NCBI GenBank assembly: GCA_003558435.1 | Contig: PWLR01000123.1 | Span: 1-37,763 of the forward strand | Direction of reading: 5' to 3' | DNA length: 37,763 nucleotides | From: Nitriliruptoraceae bacterium | Lineage (GTDB): Bacteria > Actinomycetota > Nitriliruptoria > Nitriliruptorales > Nitriliruptoraceae | Shown: piece after piece, positions 8,502 through 17,527 of the stretch | Layout: every line of letters starts with the position of its first letter | Position numbering within the stretch: the stretch's first letter is position 1 | Notes under the pieces: generated by a model | The model's input: only the letters and a program-made list of their open reading frames with translations | What the model was told of the DNA's origin: nothing | Database searches by the model: none | Made by a program: the position numbers and the translations under genes

Positions 8502-8507
8502 ACGCTA
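8502..8507 (-). promoter_or_regulatory. -10 box candidate for the small membrane protein
   Basis: TAGCGT on the minus strand lies 16 bases before the ATG at 8485. The 110 bases between that ATG and the protease stop hold nothing else I recognise. Confidence 0.35.
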
Positions 8508-8595
8508 CGGCGGGGGTGTGACAGCCATGACGGAACGTCGGCTCTCGCCGCGGGGTTCGCCGGGGGGTCGGTTCAGCACACCGGGCAGGACGAGC

Positions 8596-9762
8596 TCAAT
8601 CGAGGCAGCGCCCGCTGTCACCGGTCGCGCGAGGTGCGGCGATCAGGTCCTCGACCTCGGTGAGATCGAGCGCGTAGGCGCTCGAGTCCCGGTCCGGACT
8701 GATCGCGAAGACGATGCCCCCGACCCGACCCTGATCGTCGAGCACCGGTGAGCCGGAGTCGCCCTGCCGCAACCGGGCCGAGAGGAACAGCACCTCGCGT
8801 TCCGTGGTCTGCTCGTCGTAGATGTCCCGGCCGCTGGCGGTACGACGGTCATCGATGCGCAGCGGGGCGACCCTCGGCGTGGCCTGGCCCCCGGGATAGC
8901 CGATCGAGACGCCCTCGGCACCCAGCGCGATCTCGGCGAGGGGCAGCGGCTCCTGGCCGAGGCCCTCCGCAGCGAGCAGCGCGAGGTCCCGACCCGGATC
9001 GAACCGCACGACCGTGGCAGGGACCCGCTCCCCGTCGGGGCGCTGCAGGTGGACCTGGTCGGCGCCGGCCACGACATGGGCGTTGGTCACCACCAGGCCG
9101 GGTTGGACGGTGACTCCCGAACCGTCGTACCGGCGACCGCAACCGCGAGACTCGACATGCACCGTCGATGCCGTGGCCCGGGCCACCACCGCCTGGTCGA
9201 CGGCGATGTCGCCGGGGGGAGGCCCGGTCTCTTCGGTGGTGCGACGCAGATCGTCCCACACCTCCGGGAAGCGGCTGGAGTCGAGCAGCGTGCGCAGGTT
9301 CTGGGCGGCGGCCGGGGGTGGTGGTCCCACCTCGTCGACGAACCCGAGCGCACGGGACGACGCGACCTGCTCGGACCAGGCGCCCGGCACGTTGCTGGCC
9401 GACGGCAGCAGGAACCACACCAACGCCACCACCATCGCGGCGCCTGCCACGCCCCCGAGGACCCGATCGATCCGTGACAGGGGTGAGGATCCGAGACTGG
9501 CGCGAAGGCGTGCGCCGATGTTCTGGAGCACCGCGGTGCACACCGCGACCGTGACCGCCAACACGGTGATCCCGGCCAGGAACCGGAGGTCGGCGCGTTC
9601 GGCCTCCAGAACGCTCAGCACGAGTGGCACCGTGAAGGAGGCGGCGACGGCCCCCGCGGCCAGACCGACCCAGGTCAGTGCGCGCGCGACGAAACCCACC
9701 CGTAGGCCGCCGGAGACGGCGACCAGGAGCACCAGTGCGAGACCCACATCGAGAGCGTTCAC
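8596..9762 (-). CDS. marP: MarP-like membrane serine protease (CvpA plus trypsin domains)
   Basis: A 388-residue protein. Residues 1-130 form a CvpA-like membrane domain with four helices (LDVGLALVLLVAVSGGLRVGF at the start), followed by a linker and a chymotrypsin-fold periplasmic domain. The catalytic triad is visible as His229 in TNAHVV, Asp259 in GRDLALL and Ser336 in GDSGSPV. In mycobacteria MarP cleaves cell-wall hydrolases and gives acid resistance; that role is transferred by homology. The GTG start at 9762 is preferred to an ATG-like start six codons earlier because a TACCGT box ends 6 bases upstream of it. A pair of cysteines (Cys in RGCGRR and the C-terminal RCLD) could form the disulfide known from the family. 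Confidence 0.88.
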   Translation of the reverse strand: MNALDVGLALVLLVAVSGGLRVGFVARALTWVGLAAGAVAASFTVPLVLSVLEAERADLRFLAGITVLAVTVAVCTAVLQNIGARLRASLGSSPLSRIDRVLGGVAGAAMVVALVWFLLPSASNVPGAWSEQVASSRALGFVDEVGPPPPAAAQNLRTLLDSSRFPEVWDDLRRTTEETGPPPGDIAVDQAVVARATASTVHVESRGCGRRYDGSGVTVQPGLVVTNAHVVAGADQVHLQRPDGERVPATVVRFDPGRDLALLAAEGLGQEPLPLAEIALGAEGVSIGYPGGQATPRVAPLRIDDRRTASGRDIYDEQTTEREVLFLSARLRQGDSGSPVLDDQGRVGGIVFAISPDRDSSAYALDLTEVEDLIAAPRATGDSGRCLD

Positions 9763-9768
9763 GTGACG

Positions 9769-9774
9769 ACGGTA
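9769..9774 (-). promoter_or_regulatory. -10 box of a probable leaderless promoter (marP-like gene)
   Basis: TACCGT on the minus strand ends 6 bases before the GTG at 9762, with no Shine-Dalgarno sequence. Confidence 0.55.
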
Positions 9775-9820
9775 CGGCACGCGGTGCCCGGCACGGACGC
9801 CAGGGGCGGCCGGACCAACA

Positions 9821-9855
9821 CGTCGAAGGGCACCCGGAAAGGGTGCCCTTCGACG
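9821..9855 (-). terminator. Strong 15-bp hairpin
   Basis: A perfect 15-bp stem (CGTCGAAGGGCACCC and its complement) with a 5-base loop. It lies 46 bases after the stop of the 88-residue gene and upstream of the protease promoter, both on the minus strand. No U-tract follows, as is common in actinobacterial terminators. Confidence 0.75.
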
Positions 9856-9901
9856 GTGGACCTCGTCGTCGACTCGCAGCGGGCGAGCCGCGCTGTCGGG
9901 C

Positions 9902-10168
9902 TCAGTTGCCCATCGCGCGGCGTGCTGCGGCGCGGTCGAGGTACTCGGTCAAGCGGGTGTGGAGCTTCGCCGCCGTGAGTTCGGCTTGAGGGTGGTGACC
10001 CTCCTGGCGTGCGATCCACAGGGGCCGCAGGTCGCCGCCCCAGGTCGATGATTCATCGAGGTCGATGGTCCAGCCGGGGAACTCGGCCTCCAGCCAGTCG
10101 ATGGTCGCGCGGGTCGTCGTGGACCGGGTGGCCGGCGCACGATCGGTGGGGTGCGTCGTCTCGGACAC
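9902..10168 (-). CDS. Hypothetical 88-residue protein
   Basis: A short soluble, charged protein. After about 25 polar residues rich in Thr and Arg, it has a compact region TIDWLEAEFPGWTIDLDES, then RPLWIARQEGHHPQAELTAAKLHTRLTEYL and an arginine-rich tail. The pattern of tryptophans followed by an amphipathic helix suggests a small folded domain, but I do not recognise the family. The GTG start has a clear GGAGG 5 bases upstream. A strong hairpin follows the gene. It is divergent from the SNF2 helicase, 466 bases away. Codon use matches the neighbours, so it is likely a real gene. Confidence 0.75.
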   Translation of the reverse strand: MSETTHPTDRAPATRSTTTRATIDWLEAEFPGWTIDLDESSTWGGDLRPLWIARQEGHHPQAELTAAKLHTRLTEYLDRAAARRAMGN

Positions 10169-10634
10169 GGTCGCCTCCAGCGGGTGGTGGGGTCGTCGGA
10201 AGGTCGTCGGAAAGCTGATCGGAGATCTGGCGGTCGCCCGAGGGCGTCGAGCGGTGTCGGGGTCGTGTGGGGTTCGGGGGCGACCGCTCGGTGGTTCGTC
10301 CCTACCCTGCCGGCAGGATCGTTCTGCCGGGGGTGTGGCGGGCCGTCGCACCCATCGTGTCCATAGAACGGTCGAGGGCCCGTGCATCTTCCGTCCGGTC
10401 GGCCAGTGTGCGCCCCGCGCGAAACCCGTGCAAGGACTCCCCACCCGGGGACCCGGACGGGATGGTGCCGCGCATCGAACGGATACGTTGCTCTGCTCGA
10501 TGCGCGTCTCGGTGCTCCGAACGCTCCGTGATCGCGGCGGCGCGGACGATCCCGGTGACCGCCCCGAGCGCTCGAGTACACGTCCACGATCGATACGAGG
10601 CCCCATCGTCGGGCCGTCCACGGCAGGAGGCGGG
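10169..10634. other. 466-base intergenic region between divergent genes
   Basis: No convincing gene. It contains a direct repeat GGTCGTCGGAA (two copies near 10190-10213), a perfect 12-base palindrome CCTGCCGGCAGG (10306-10317) overlapping a longer inverted repeat CCGGCAG-N7-CTGCCGG (10310-10330), and -10-like boxes TACCCT (10303-10308) and TACGTT (10484-10489). The second could serve the SNF2 gene with a leader of about 140 bases. Open frames through it have poor codon pattern. Confidence 0.5.
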
Positions 10635-13600
10635 GTGACCCGTTCGCAGCTGACCTTCGTTCCAAGCACCCTGGTCCCAGCCGGCGGCATGTTCGCGCTG
10701 TGGTCCCTCGATCCCGAGGCCGATGACGACGCGCTCGCCGTCGCGGCCGTCGAACTCGGCCTGCCTGCCGGCGAGCCGGGCGCACTCTCGACCGTGGAGG
10801 TCGTGGACGGCGGTGTGAGGCCGATCGAGAAGGCCGCGCGCCTGGTGCCCGTACTGCTCGGCGTGCGCCGGCTCGCGGCCATGGCGCCGGGTTCGGACTG
10901 GCCGGCCTGGGCACGACCGGCACCCTCGGTCCTGGCCTGGAGTGTGGCGGCCAAGCTCGCCCTCGACCTCGTGTCGGCCGGCCGACTGCTCCCCGACTTC
11001 CATCCGACCGACACCCCCCGCGAGGGCCGTGCGTCCTGGCGGGTCGTCGCCCCGGCGGACCCCCGGCCGGGCCACCTCGCCGCGGGGATGCCGGTGGCCG
11101 CCCACGCGCTCAGGGAGCCATCCGGTGAGCTGTGGACGGCGGCGCCGCTGGTCCACGCGTTCTTCGACGCGGTCGCCGATGCCTGCGTCCGCGAGGGTCG
11201 TCGCCCGGAACTCGACCCGCGCCGGCGGGGACCGCGCCGTCCGTGGCAGGAGATGTGGGTCGACGCGCTCGGTGGCAGCGACCCGACGGTCGCCCACCTG
11301 CGCATCCCGGCCGAGGACGTCACCTCCGACATCGAGGACTGGGCCGCCCCGCTCGTCGGACGTGATCGACGAGCCGCCGCCAAGCTCGCGGTACGGCTCG
11401 AGCTACCGGAGCTCGAGGACGATGACGCCGCCGGTGACCGGTTGGCAGCCATCGACGTTCCGTGGACGCTCCGGTTCCTGTTGGAGTCCACGGTCGATGC
11501 CGGCGCACGTGTGACCGCTGATGAGGTGTGGGCGCGCGGCGGTCGCTCGATCGAACTCGGGGGACGGCGGATCGACGATGCCGAGGCGGCCCTGGTCCGG
11601 GGCCTGGCTGCCGCCGCCCGGTTGTTCCCCCCGATCGACCGGGCGTTGTCCGACACCCGTCCGGCCGGACTGTCTCTCGAGCCGGGCGAGGTCGCCTCGC
11701 TGCTCGCCGAGGGCGTCGATGCGCTGACCGCGGGTGGCATCGGTGTCGAGGTCCCACCCGAACTGCGCGACGCGGGTGAACGCAAGCTGCGTCTCCGGGT
11801 CCGGATCGGCCAGACCACCCCGACCGGACCGCGGGTCGATGGTGCCGCGCCCCTGGGGCTGTCGTCGATCACCGATCTGCACTACGAGGTCGCTCTCGGT
11901 GACGACACGATCTCCTCGGAGGAGTTCGCCCGGATCGTGGCGCTCGGCCAGCCGCTCGTGCGCTGGCGCGGGTCATGGGTCCGCATCGACCACGGCGAAG
12001 TGGACCGCATCGGGCAGCTCGCCGGGGATTCGGCGTCGCTCGAGCTGACCGAGGCGCTGGCGGCGGCGTTGTCCGGTCAGCACCACGTCGAGGACCTCGG
12101 CTGGGTCGAGACCGTCGCCGACGGGGCCGTCGGGGCGTTGATCGAGCGACTGCGGACCTCCGACGGACCGGAGGCCGCGAGGATCGTCGGCATCGAGGGC
12201 GACCTGCGCGCCTACCAGGAGCGGGGTGTTGCGTGGCTGCAGCGCCTCAGCGAGCTCGGTATGGGCGGCGTGCTGGCCGACCAGATGGGGCTCGGCAAGA
12301 CGATCCAGGCGATGGCCCTGTTGACGTCCCGTTCGCAGGACAAGCCGCACCTGGTGGTGTGCCCGACCTCGGTGGTGGGCAACTGGGAGCGTGAGCTCGC
12401 GAAGTTCGCGCCAGGGATGTCGGTCATCCGTCACCACGGGCCGGAGCGGCCCGTGACCAGCCGTTCGTTCCACCCGGGCCAGGTCGCCGTGACGAGTTAC
12501 GCCCTGCTGCGCCGCGACATCGGTCTGCTCGAGGACGTCGACTGGGACATCGTGGTGTTCGACGAGGCCCAGCAGATCAAGAACCCCTCGTCGAAGGGTG
12601 CTCGTGCGGCGCGGTCCCTGACCGCGCACACCCGGATCGCGATGACCGGTACGCCCATCGAGAACCGGCTGTCGGAACTGTGGTCGATCGTGGACGTCAC
12701 CAACCCGGGTCTGCTCGGCAACCAACGCACCTTCGCCGAGCGGTTCGCCGTCCCCGTCGAGCGCTGGCACGATGAAGCCGCCGCCAGCCGGTTGCGTCGC
12801 CTGGTCGCGCCGTTCGTGCTGCGCCGCCGCAAGGACGATCCGGAGGTCTCGGTCGACCTGCCGCCCAAGGTCGAGGTCACGGTCGCGTGTTCACTGACCC
12901 GTGAACAGGCGGCGCTCTACCAGGCTGCGGTCGAGGACGCGTTCCGTGGCGACGGGCTCGGAACCACGGCGTTCGAGCGTCGCGGGCGCATCCTGGCCCT
13001 GCTCACCGCGCTCAAGCAGATCTGCAACCACCCGGCGCAGTACCTGCGCGACGGAGGGGCGCTCCCTGGCCGCTCCGGCAAGTTGGCCCGGTCGACGGAG
13101 ATCATGTCCGAGCTGACCGACGCGAACGAACGGGCGTTGGTGTTCACCCAGTACCGCGAGATGGGGGAGCTGTTGGCCAAGCACCTCACCTCGACCCTCG
13201 GTCTGCCCGAGGTCCCGTTCCTGCACGGCGGGGTCCCGCTCGCCAAGCGCGACGAGATGGTCCGGCGTTTCCAGGAGGACGACGACGCACCACCGATCCT
13301 GCTCGTATCGCTCCGCGCCGGCGGTACGGGGCTGAACCTGACCCGCGCCAGCCACGTCCTGCACTACGACCGCTGGTGGAACCCCGCGGTCGAGGACCAG
13401 GCCACCGACCGTGCGCACCGCATCGGTCAGACCAAGGCCGTGACCGTGCACACCCTGGTCACCGCCGGCACGCTGGAGGACCGCATCGCCGAGTTGCTGG
13501 ACCGCAAGCGGGCGTTGGCCGACGCGGTCGTCGGTACCGGGGAGACCTGGCTCACCGACCTCGACGACTCGGAGCTGCGCGATCTGGTCGCCCTGTCGAC

Positions 13601-13694
13601 GACGGACCTCGCGGACGACGACGATGACGACCCGGAGCTCGAACCGGTGCCGACGCGCCCGACGCTGGTGGCCCTGCCCGGAGGCCGCCGATGA
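10635..13694 (+). CDS. SNF2-family DEAD/DEAH-like helicase
   Basis: A 1019-residue protein. The N-terminal half (to about residue 510) is the bacterial SNF2-associated region. The two RecA-like lobes follow: motif I DQMGLGKT (Lys555), motif II DEAQ (643-646), motif III MTGTPIEN, then VFTQYREM, FLHGG, SLRAGGTGLNLTRA and motif VI DQATDRAHRIGQ. It is an ATP-driven double-stranded DNA translocase; bacterial members are linked to DNA repair or transcription-complex remodelling, but most are not tested. The GTG start follows GGAGG by 4 bases and fits the family N-terminus; an open frame upstream to 10065 is rejected. It overlaps the SWIM gene by ATGA. The C-terminus ends with an acidic patch DDDDDDPELE. 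Confidence 0.92.
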   Translation: MTRSQLTFVPSTLVPAGGMFALWSLDPEADDDALAVAAVELGLPAGEPGALSTVEVVDGGVRPIEKAARLVPVLLGVRRLAAMAPGSDWPAWARPAPSVLAWSVAAKLALDLVSAGRLLPDFHPTDTPREGRASWRVVAPADPRPGHLAAGMPVAAHALREPSGELWTAAPLVHAFFDAVADACVREGRRPELDPRRRGPRRPWQEMWVDALGGSDPTVAHLRIPAEDVTSDIEDWAAPLVGRDRRAAAKLAVRLELPELEDDDAAGDRLAAIDVPWTLRFLLESTVDAGARVTADEVWARGGRSIELGGRRIDDAEAALVRGLAAAARLFPPIDRALSDTRPAGLSLEPGEVASLLAEGVDALTAGGIGVEVPPELRDAGERKLRLRVRIGQTTPTGPRVDGAAPLGLSSITDLHYEVALGDDTISSEEFARIVALGQPLVRWRGSWVRIDHGEVDRIGQLAGDSASLELTEALAAALSGQHHVEDLGWVETVADGAVGALIERLRTSDGPEAARIVGIEGDLRAYQERGVAWLQRLSELGMGGVLADQMGLGKTIQAMALLTSRSQDKPHLVVCPTSVVGNWERELAKFAPGMSVIRHHGPERPVTSRSFHPGQVAVTSYALLRRDIGLLEDVDWDIVVFDEAQQIKNPSSKGARAARSLTAHTRIAMTGTPIENRLSELWSIVDVTNPGLLGNQRTFAERFAVPVERWHDEAAASRLRRLVAPFVLRRRKDDPEVSVDLPPKVEVTVACSLTREQAALYQAAVEDAFRGDGLGTTAFERRGRILALLTALKQICNHPAQYLRDGGALPGRSGKLARSTEIMSELTDANERALVFTQYREMGELLAKHLTSTLGLPEVPFLHGGVPLAKRDEMVRRFQEDDDAPPILLVSLRAGGTGLNLTRASHVLHYDRWWNPAVEDQATDRAHRIGQTKAVTVHTLVTAGTLEDRIAELLDRKRALADAVVGTGETWLTDLDDSELRDLVALSTTDLADDDDDDPELEPVPTRPTLVALPGGRR

Positions 13695-14677
13695 GCGTGC
13701 TCGAACCCCCTGAGCCCGGGTCGCAACCGAAGCCCCGGCCCGACCCGGCCCCCCAGAAGTCGCTGGGGGAACGCTGGCGTGCGCTGCTCGACCCGTCCGG
13801 ACCGTCGGCGGCCCGGCGCGTCCAGCGCGGCCAGGCCCTGGCACGCCGGGGTTCGGTGGAACAGCTGCAGCTCGGCCCGGGTTCGGTCGCGGCGACGGTC
13901 GCGGAGGACCGCTCCAGCCCCTACCGCACCGAGCTCCGTTGGCCGGTCGCCTCGGAAGCGGCCTGGGAGCGGGCCGTCGATGCCCTGCGCACCGAGCTGC
14001 GCTTCACGGCGGCGCTGCTGGACGGGGCCGTGCCGACGGACCTGGTCGAGGCGCTCATCGGGGTCGGCATCGGGTTGGTCCCGGACTACGGCCAGCTCGA
14101 GACGTCCTGCACCTGCCAGGAGAACCACAAGGTGTGTCGTCACGTCGCGGCGCTGCACCTCGCGGCCGGGCTGCTCGTCGACCGCGACCCCGTGGTCCTG
14201 CTCCAGCTCGCGGGTCGCTCGCGTGACGAGCTGCTGCGCGAGGTCCGGCGTGGCGTGGGCGATACCGGTGCCTTCGTCGACGAGACGGTCGATCTGTCGC
14301 GGGGACTGGAGCCCGCCCACGGCGACCTGGACGCGATCGAGTTGCGACCCGCGCCCGTGGAGGATCCTGCGGCGCTGCTCCGGCACCTCGGTGACCCGCC
14401 GGGGGTCGACGACCCCGAGCCGCTGGTCCGGCTGGTGGAACGCGCAGCGTCCGCCGCGTGGCGGCTCGCCGCCGGGGACGGATCCGAGGCCGCCGACGAG
14501 GAACTGTTGCTCGCGGAACTCCGGGCGCAGCGCATGGCATCGGCCGCCTCGCTCGCCGAAGCGCTGGGCCGCGACCAGGACGCCATCACCGAGGAGCTGG
14601 ACCGCCTGTTCGAGGACGGCACGATCATGCGGACCGGATCCGGCCAGCGGGCGCGCTACCGCGCCGCGTCGTCCTGA
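13691..14677 (+). CDS. SWIM zinc-finger protein, SNF2 partner
   Basis: A 328-residue protein beginning at an ATG that overlaps the helicase stop. A SWIM zinc site is visible as CTCQENHKVCRH, giving ligands Cys140, Cys142, Cys149 and His151. The N-terminus is proline-rich. The C-terminal 60 residues (LLAELRAQRMASAASLAEALGRDQDAITEELDRLFEDGTI) resemble a winged-helix, probably DNA-binding. SWIM proteins beside SNF2 helicases are common in actinobacteria and probably bind DNA or the helicase itself; the pair is expected to act as one complex. Its 3' end overlaps the convergent AtuA-family gene by 22 bases. Confidence 0.85.
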   Translation: MSVLEPPEPGSQPKPRPDPAPQKSLGERWRALLDPSGPSAARRVQRGQALARRGSVEQLQLGPGSVAATVAEDRSSPYRTELRWPVASEAAWERAVDALRTELRFTAALLDGAVPTDLVEALIGVGIGLVPDYGQLETSCTCQENHKVCRHVAALHLAAGLLVDRDPVVLLQLAGRSRDELLREVRRGVGDTGAFVDETVDLSRGLEPAHGDLDAIELRPAPVEDPAALLRHLGDPPGVDDPEPLVRLVERAASAAWRLAAGDGSEAADEELLLAELRAQRMASAASLAEALGRDQDAITEELDRLFEDGTIMRTGSGQRARYRAASS

Positions 14678-16584
14678 CCGATCCGCTCACCGACCGTGCG
14701 CCGGCCCTCGTGAGGCCCGGCCGGGGTCGACGCCTCCAGCCAGGCGACGGGCACCTCGACGTGCCGTGATCGCAGGTACTCGCCGAGACCCTTGGCCTGC
14801 GGGTCCGGTCGGCTCGACGACGCGACGCCCTCGCCGAGCAGCCCGTGCACGACCACGTTGAGCGCCGACAGGTTCGCGAAGTGGTGCACCTCGATGGCCA
14901 AACCGTCCGCTTCGGGTAGGAGACGACGGATCGCCTCCGGTGTGCCCGCCGTCGCCACCAACCATGCCTCGTGCGCGGGATCGCGGACCCACAGCCCGAT
15001 GTTGGCGTCCCCGCCCTTGTCGCCGGATCGTGCACCCACCAGCCGGCCGAGTGGCGCCAGGACCGTCGGTCGGTCGGTGGGTGCCGCCGCCCCGCCCCCG
15101 ACCATCGAGGGCGACGGTGCGTCGTGACCCGCCTCCGGGCGTCCGTGCGCGACGCCGGTCTGCTCGATCGGTCGTCGGGTCCCATCCGGGAGCACGACCA
15201 CCTCGGTGACCTCGGCGGCGGGCAGGAGCGCGGGCCAGTACCGGCCGAAGGGTTCGGCGTCAGCCGGGGGGGCGGTCAGGGTGAAGCCCGGATAGCTGGC
15301 GAGAGCGATGGACACGCAGGCATCGGCGAACCCGTGTCGGCCGATGGCGGCGGCGTCGTGGTGTTCGACGGTCAGTGTGAGGGTGGCGGTCGCCTCGGCA
15401 TTGGTGGAGGCATCCACGTGGTCGCTGCGCACCAACTCCCAGCTCACGCGGTCGAGCGCGTCGAGGTCGATCGCCGCCGCCAGCTGGCGCCGCACGAGGT
15501 CGGCCTTCGCCTCGATGTCGAGCCCGGTCAGGACGAACGTGGCGCGGTTGCGGAACCCGCCGAGGGTGTTGATCGCGACCTTGGAGGTCTCGGGCGGTGG
15601 TTCGCCGCGGGTCGCCGAGATCTCGACCCGGTCCGCTCCGAGGTCGGTGAGGGCGATGGTCTCGAACCGCGTGGTGACGTCCGGGTTGAGGTAGCGCGGG
15701 TCCCCGATCTCGTAGAGCAGCTGGGCGGTGACGGTGCCGGTGCTCACCAGCCCGCCGGTGCCGGGGTGCTTGGTGATGACCGAGGATCCGTCGGCGCGCA
15801 GCTCGGCGATGGGGAACCCGACGTGCTCGAGTCCGGGCACCTCGTCGAAGAAGGCGTAGTTGCCACCGGTCGCCTGGGCGCCGCACTCGATCACGTGGCC
15901 GGCGACCACCGCGCCGGCGAGCGCGTGCCAGTCGTCGCGCGCCCAACCGAAACGCCACGCGGCCGGGCCGACCACCAGGCTGGCATCGGTGACCCGGCCG
16001 GTGACGACCACCTCGGCGTCGGCGTCGAGTGCCTCGACGATGCCCCAGGCGCCGAGGTAGGCGTTGGCGGTGATGGGCGGGATCGGCAGTTCCCGCAGCG
16101 GCTGGCCGGTCGCCAGGTGCGCGAGGTCGTGACCCGCGGCGCTCAACCCGTCCAGGCGCGGCAGCAGGTCGTCGCCCTCGACGTGGGCGACGCGCAGATC
16201 GAGGTCGAGTTCGGCGGCCAGCGCCCGTACGGCATCGGCCAGCCCGGACGGGTTGAGACCCCCCGCGTTGACCACGATGCGGATGCCTCGATCGCGGCAC
16301 GGCACCAGGATGTCGCGCGCCTGGCGGAGGAAGCTCTTGGCGTACCCGGCCTCCGGTGAGCGTTGTCTGGCGCGCCACAGGATCAGCATCGTGAGCTCGG
16401 CCAGGTAGTCGCCGGTGAGCACGTCGATCGGACCGCCCTCGACGAGTTCACGCATCGCCTCGTGCCGGTCGCCGTAGAACCCGGACCCGTTGGCGATGCG
16501 CAGCACGGCCTCGCCCCCGGGCCGGTCGGGCGTCGCCACATCGGCAACGGTCGGGGAGTTGGCGTGTGGGTCGCGCGCATCCAA
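14656..16584 (-). CDS. AtuA-family (acyclic terpene utilisation, DUF1446) protein
   Basis: A 642-residue protein. The DUF1446 core spans about residues 25-480 with LRIANGSGFYGDR, DVLTGDYLAELTMLILWR, GIRIVVNAGGLNPSGLA, GAWGIVEALDADAEVVVTGRVTDASLVVGP and a GGNYAFFDEV segment. A C-terminal AtuA-like ferredoxin-fold domain of about 100 residues follows (LGRLVGARSGDKGGDANIGLWVRD). AtuA is needed for citronellol/geraniol breakdown in Pseudomonas, but its reaction is not settled, and here no geranyl-CoA carboxylase genes are adjacent. The ATG has a GAGG about 11 bases upstream. It is divergent from an SDR, which may act in the same catabolic route. It could serve another branched acid pathway. Confidence 0.85.
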   Translation of the reverse strand: MDARDPHANSPTVADVATPDRPGGEAVLRIANGSGFYGDRHEAMRELVEGGPIDVLTGDYLAELTMLILWRARQRSPEAGYAKSFLRQARDILVPCRDRGIRIVVNAGGLNPSGLADAVRALAAELDLDLRVAHVEGDDLLPRLDGLSAAGHDLAHLATGQPLRELPIPPITANAYLGAWGIVEALDADAEVVVTGRVTDASLVVGPAAWRFGWARDDWHALAGAVVAGHVIECGAQATGGNYAFFDEVPGLEHVGFPIAELRADGSSVITKHPGTGGLVSTGTVTAQLLYEIGDPRYLNPDVTTRFETIALTDLGADRVEISATRGEPPPETSKVAINTLGGFRNRATFVLTGLDIEAKADLVRRQLAAAIDLDALDRVSWELVRSDHVDASTNAEATATLTLTVEHHDAAAIGRHGFADACVSIALASYPGFTLTAPPADAEPFGRYWPALLPAAEVTEVVVLPDGTRRPIEQTGVAHGRPEAGHDAPSPSMVGGGAAAPTDRPTVLAPLGRLVGARSGDKGGDANIGLWVRDPAHEAWLVATAGTPEAIRRLLPEADGLAIEVHHFANLSALNVVVHGLLGEGVASSSRPDPQAKGLGEYLRSRHVEVPVAWLEASTPAGPHEGRRTVGERIGQDDAAR

Positions 16585-16639
16585 GGCTGTTCCTCACCGG
16601 TACCGGCGCGGGGATCGGTCCCCGGGCACGGGTCCACCA

Positions 16640-16645
16640 ACGCTA
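16640..16645 (-). promoter_or_regulatory. -10 box candidate for the AtuA-family gene
   Basis: TAGCGT on the minus strand gives a leader of roughly 50 bases. The same hexamer on the plus strand at 16694-16699 faces the other way, so the pair may form back-to-back promoters about 50 bases apart. Confidence 0.4.
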
Positions 16646-16693
16646 TCGCCCTGGCTCGGAGCGACCGGTACCGCCTCCGGACGCCCGGACCGA

Positions 16694-16699
16694 TAGCGT
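16694..16699 (+). promoter_or_regulatory. -10 box candidate for the SDR gene
   Basis: TAGCGT lies 54 bases before the GTG at 16754. It mirrors the box at 16640-16645 on the other strand. Confidence 0.4.
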
Positions 16700-16753
16700 C
16701 CGATCGGCAGCATCCCCCGGCCGTGGGCGGTGCGGGTCGCCGAGGAGCCAGAC

Positions 16754-17527
16754 GTGGACGTAGGGCAGCTGTTCTCCATCCGGGACAAGGTGGCGCTCGT
16801 GACCGGGGGGTCGCGCGGCATCGGTGAGATGATCGCGCGCGGCTACGTCGCCGCGGGCGCGAAGGTCTACATCTCGTCGCGCAAGGCCGAGGTCTGCGAC
16901 GCGCTGGCCGAGGAACTCTCGGGACAGGGCAGGTGCATCTCGCTTCCGGCGGACCTCGGCACGGTCGAGGGGTGTGAGCGGCTGGCGGCCGAGCTGGCCG
17001 AGCGCGAACCGCGACTGCACGTGTTGGTCAACAACGCGGGTGCGGCGTGGGGTGCGCCGCTGGGGGAGTACTCGGCGGAGGGGTTCGACAAGGTGATGAA
17101 CCTCAACGTGCGGGCGGTGTTCTTGTTGACCCAGGCGTTGGCTCCACAGCTGAGCGCCGGTGCGTCGGCCGAGGATCCCGCCCGGGTGATCAACATCGGA
17201 TCGATCGACGGGCTCGGGATCCCGGAGCTGCCGACCTTCGCCTACAGCGCATCGAAGGCCGCCGTGCACCAGCTCAGCCGACACCTCGGCAAGGCCATGG
17301 TCGCCGACCACGTAACGGTCAACGCGATCGCACCCGGCTTGTTCCCCTCCGAGATGACCGCGTTCATGTTCGAACACGAGCAGGCGGTGCTGGCCCAGAT
17401 CCCCATGCATCGGCCGGGGACCGCGGAGGACATCGCGGGAACGGCCATCTACCTGGCCTCCCGGGCGGGCGCCTACGTCACCGGGGCGATCATCCCGGTC
17501 GACGGTGGCCACCAGACGCTGCGCTGA
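16754..17527 (+). CDS. Short-chain dehydrogenase/reductase (SDR)
   Basis: A 257-residue NAD(P)-dependent oxidoreductase of classical SDR length. It has the cofactor motif TGGSRGIG, the NNAG motif, catalytic Ser150 (GSIDG), Tyr164 and Lys168 (YSASK), the IAPGLFPSEMT loop and a C-terminal YVTGAIIPVDGG. The arginine in SSRKAE after the second strand suggests preference for NADP(H). The start is the GTG with GAGGAG 7 bases upstream; an in-frame GTG at 16730 lacks such a site. It is divergent from the AtuA-family gene, so a hydroxyacyl or ketoacyl substrate in branched acid breakdown is possible but unproven. The 229 bases after it hold no recognised feature. Confidence 0.88.
   Translation: MDVGQLFSIRDKVALVTGGSRGIGEMIARGYVAAGAKVYISSRKAEVCDALAEELSGQGRCISLPADLGTVEGCERLAAELAEREPRLHVLVNNAGAAWGAPLGEYSAEGFDKVMNLNVRAVFLLTQALAPQLSAGASAEDPARVINIGSIDGLGIPELPTFAYSASKAAVHQLSRHLGKAMVADHVTVNAIAPGLFPSEMTAFMFEHEQAVLAQIPMHRPGTAEDIAGTAIYLASRAGAYVTGAIIPVDGGHQTLR

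Noticed and set aside
8527..8751. Plus-strand ATG frame of 74 codons
   Set aside because: Most of it is antisense to the protease gene, it lacks a ribosome site and its codon pattern is poor.
10065..10634. Upstream extension of the SNF2 reading frame by 190 codons
   Set aside because: The translated segment has no family-like sequence, overlaps a divergent gene start, and a GTG with GGAGG lies at 10635.
9902..11872. Minus-strand open frame of 656 codons
   Set aside because: Only its last 88 codons carry a real gene; the rest is antisense to the helicase and has repetitive Arg/Ser/Pro composition.
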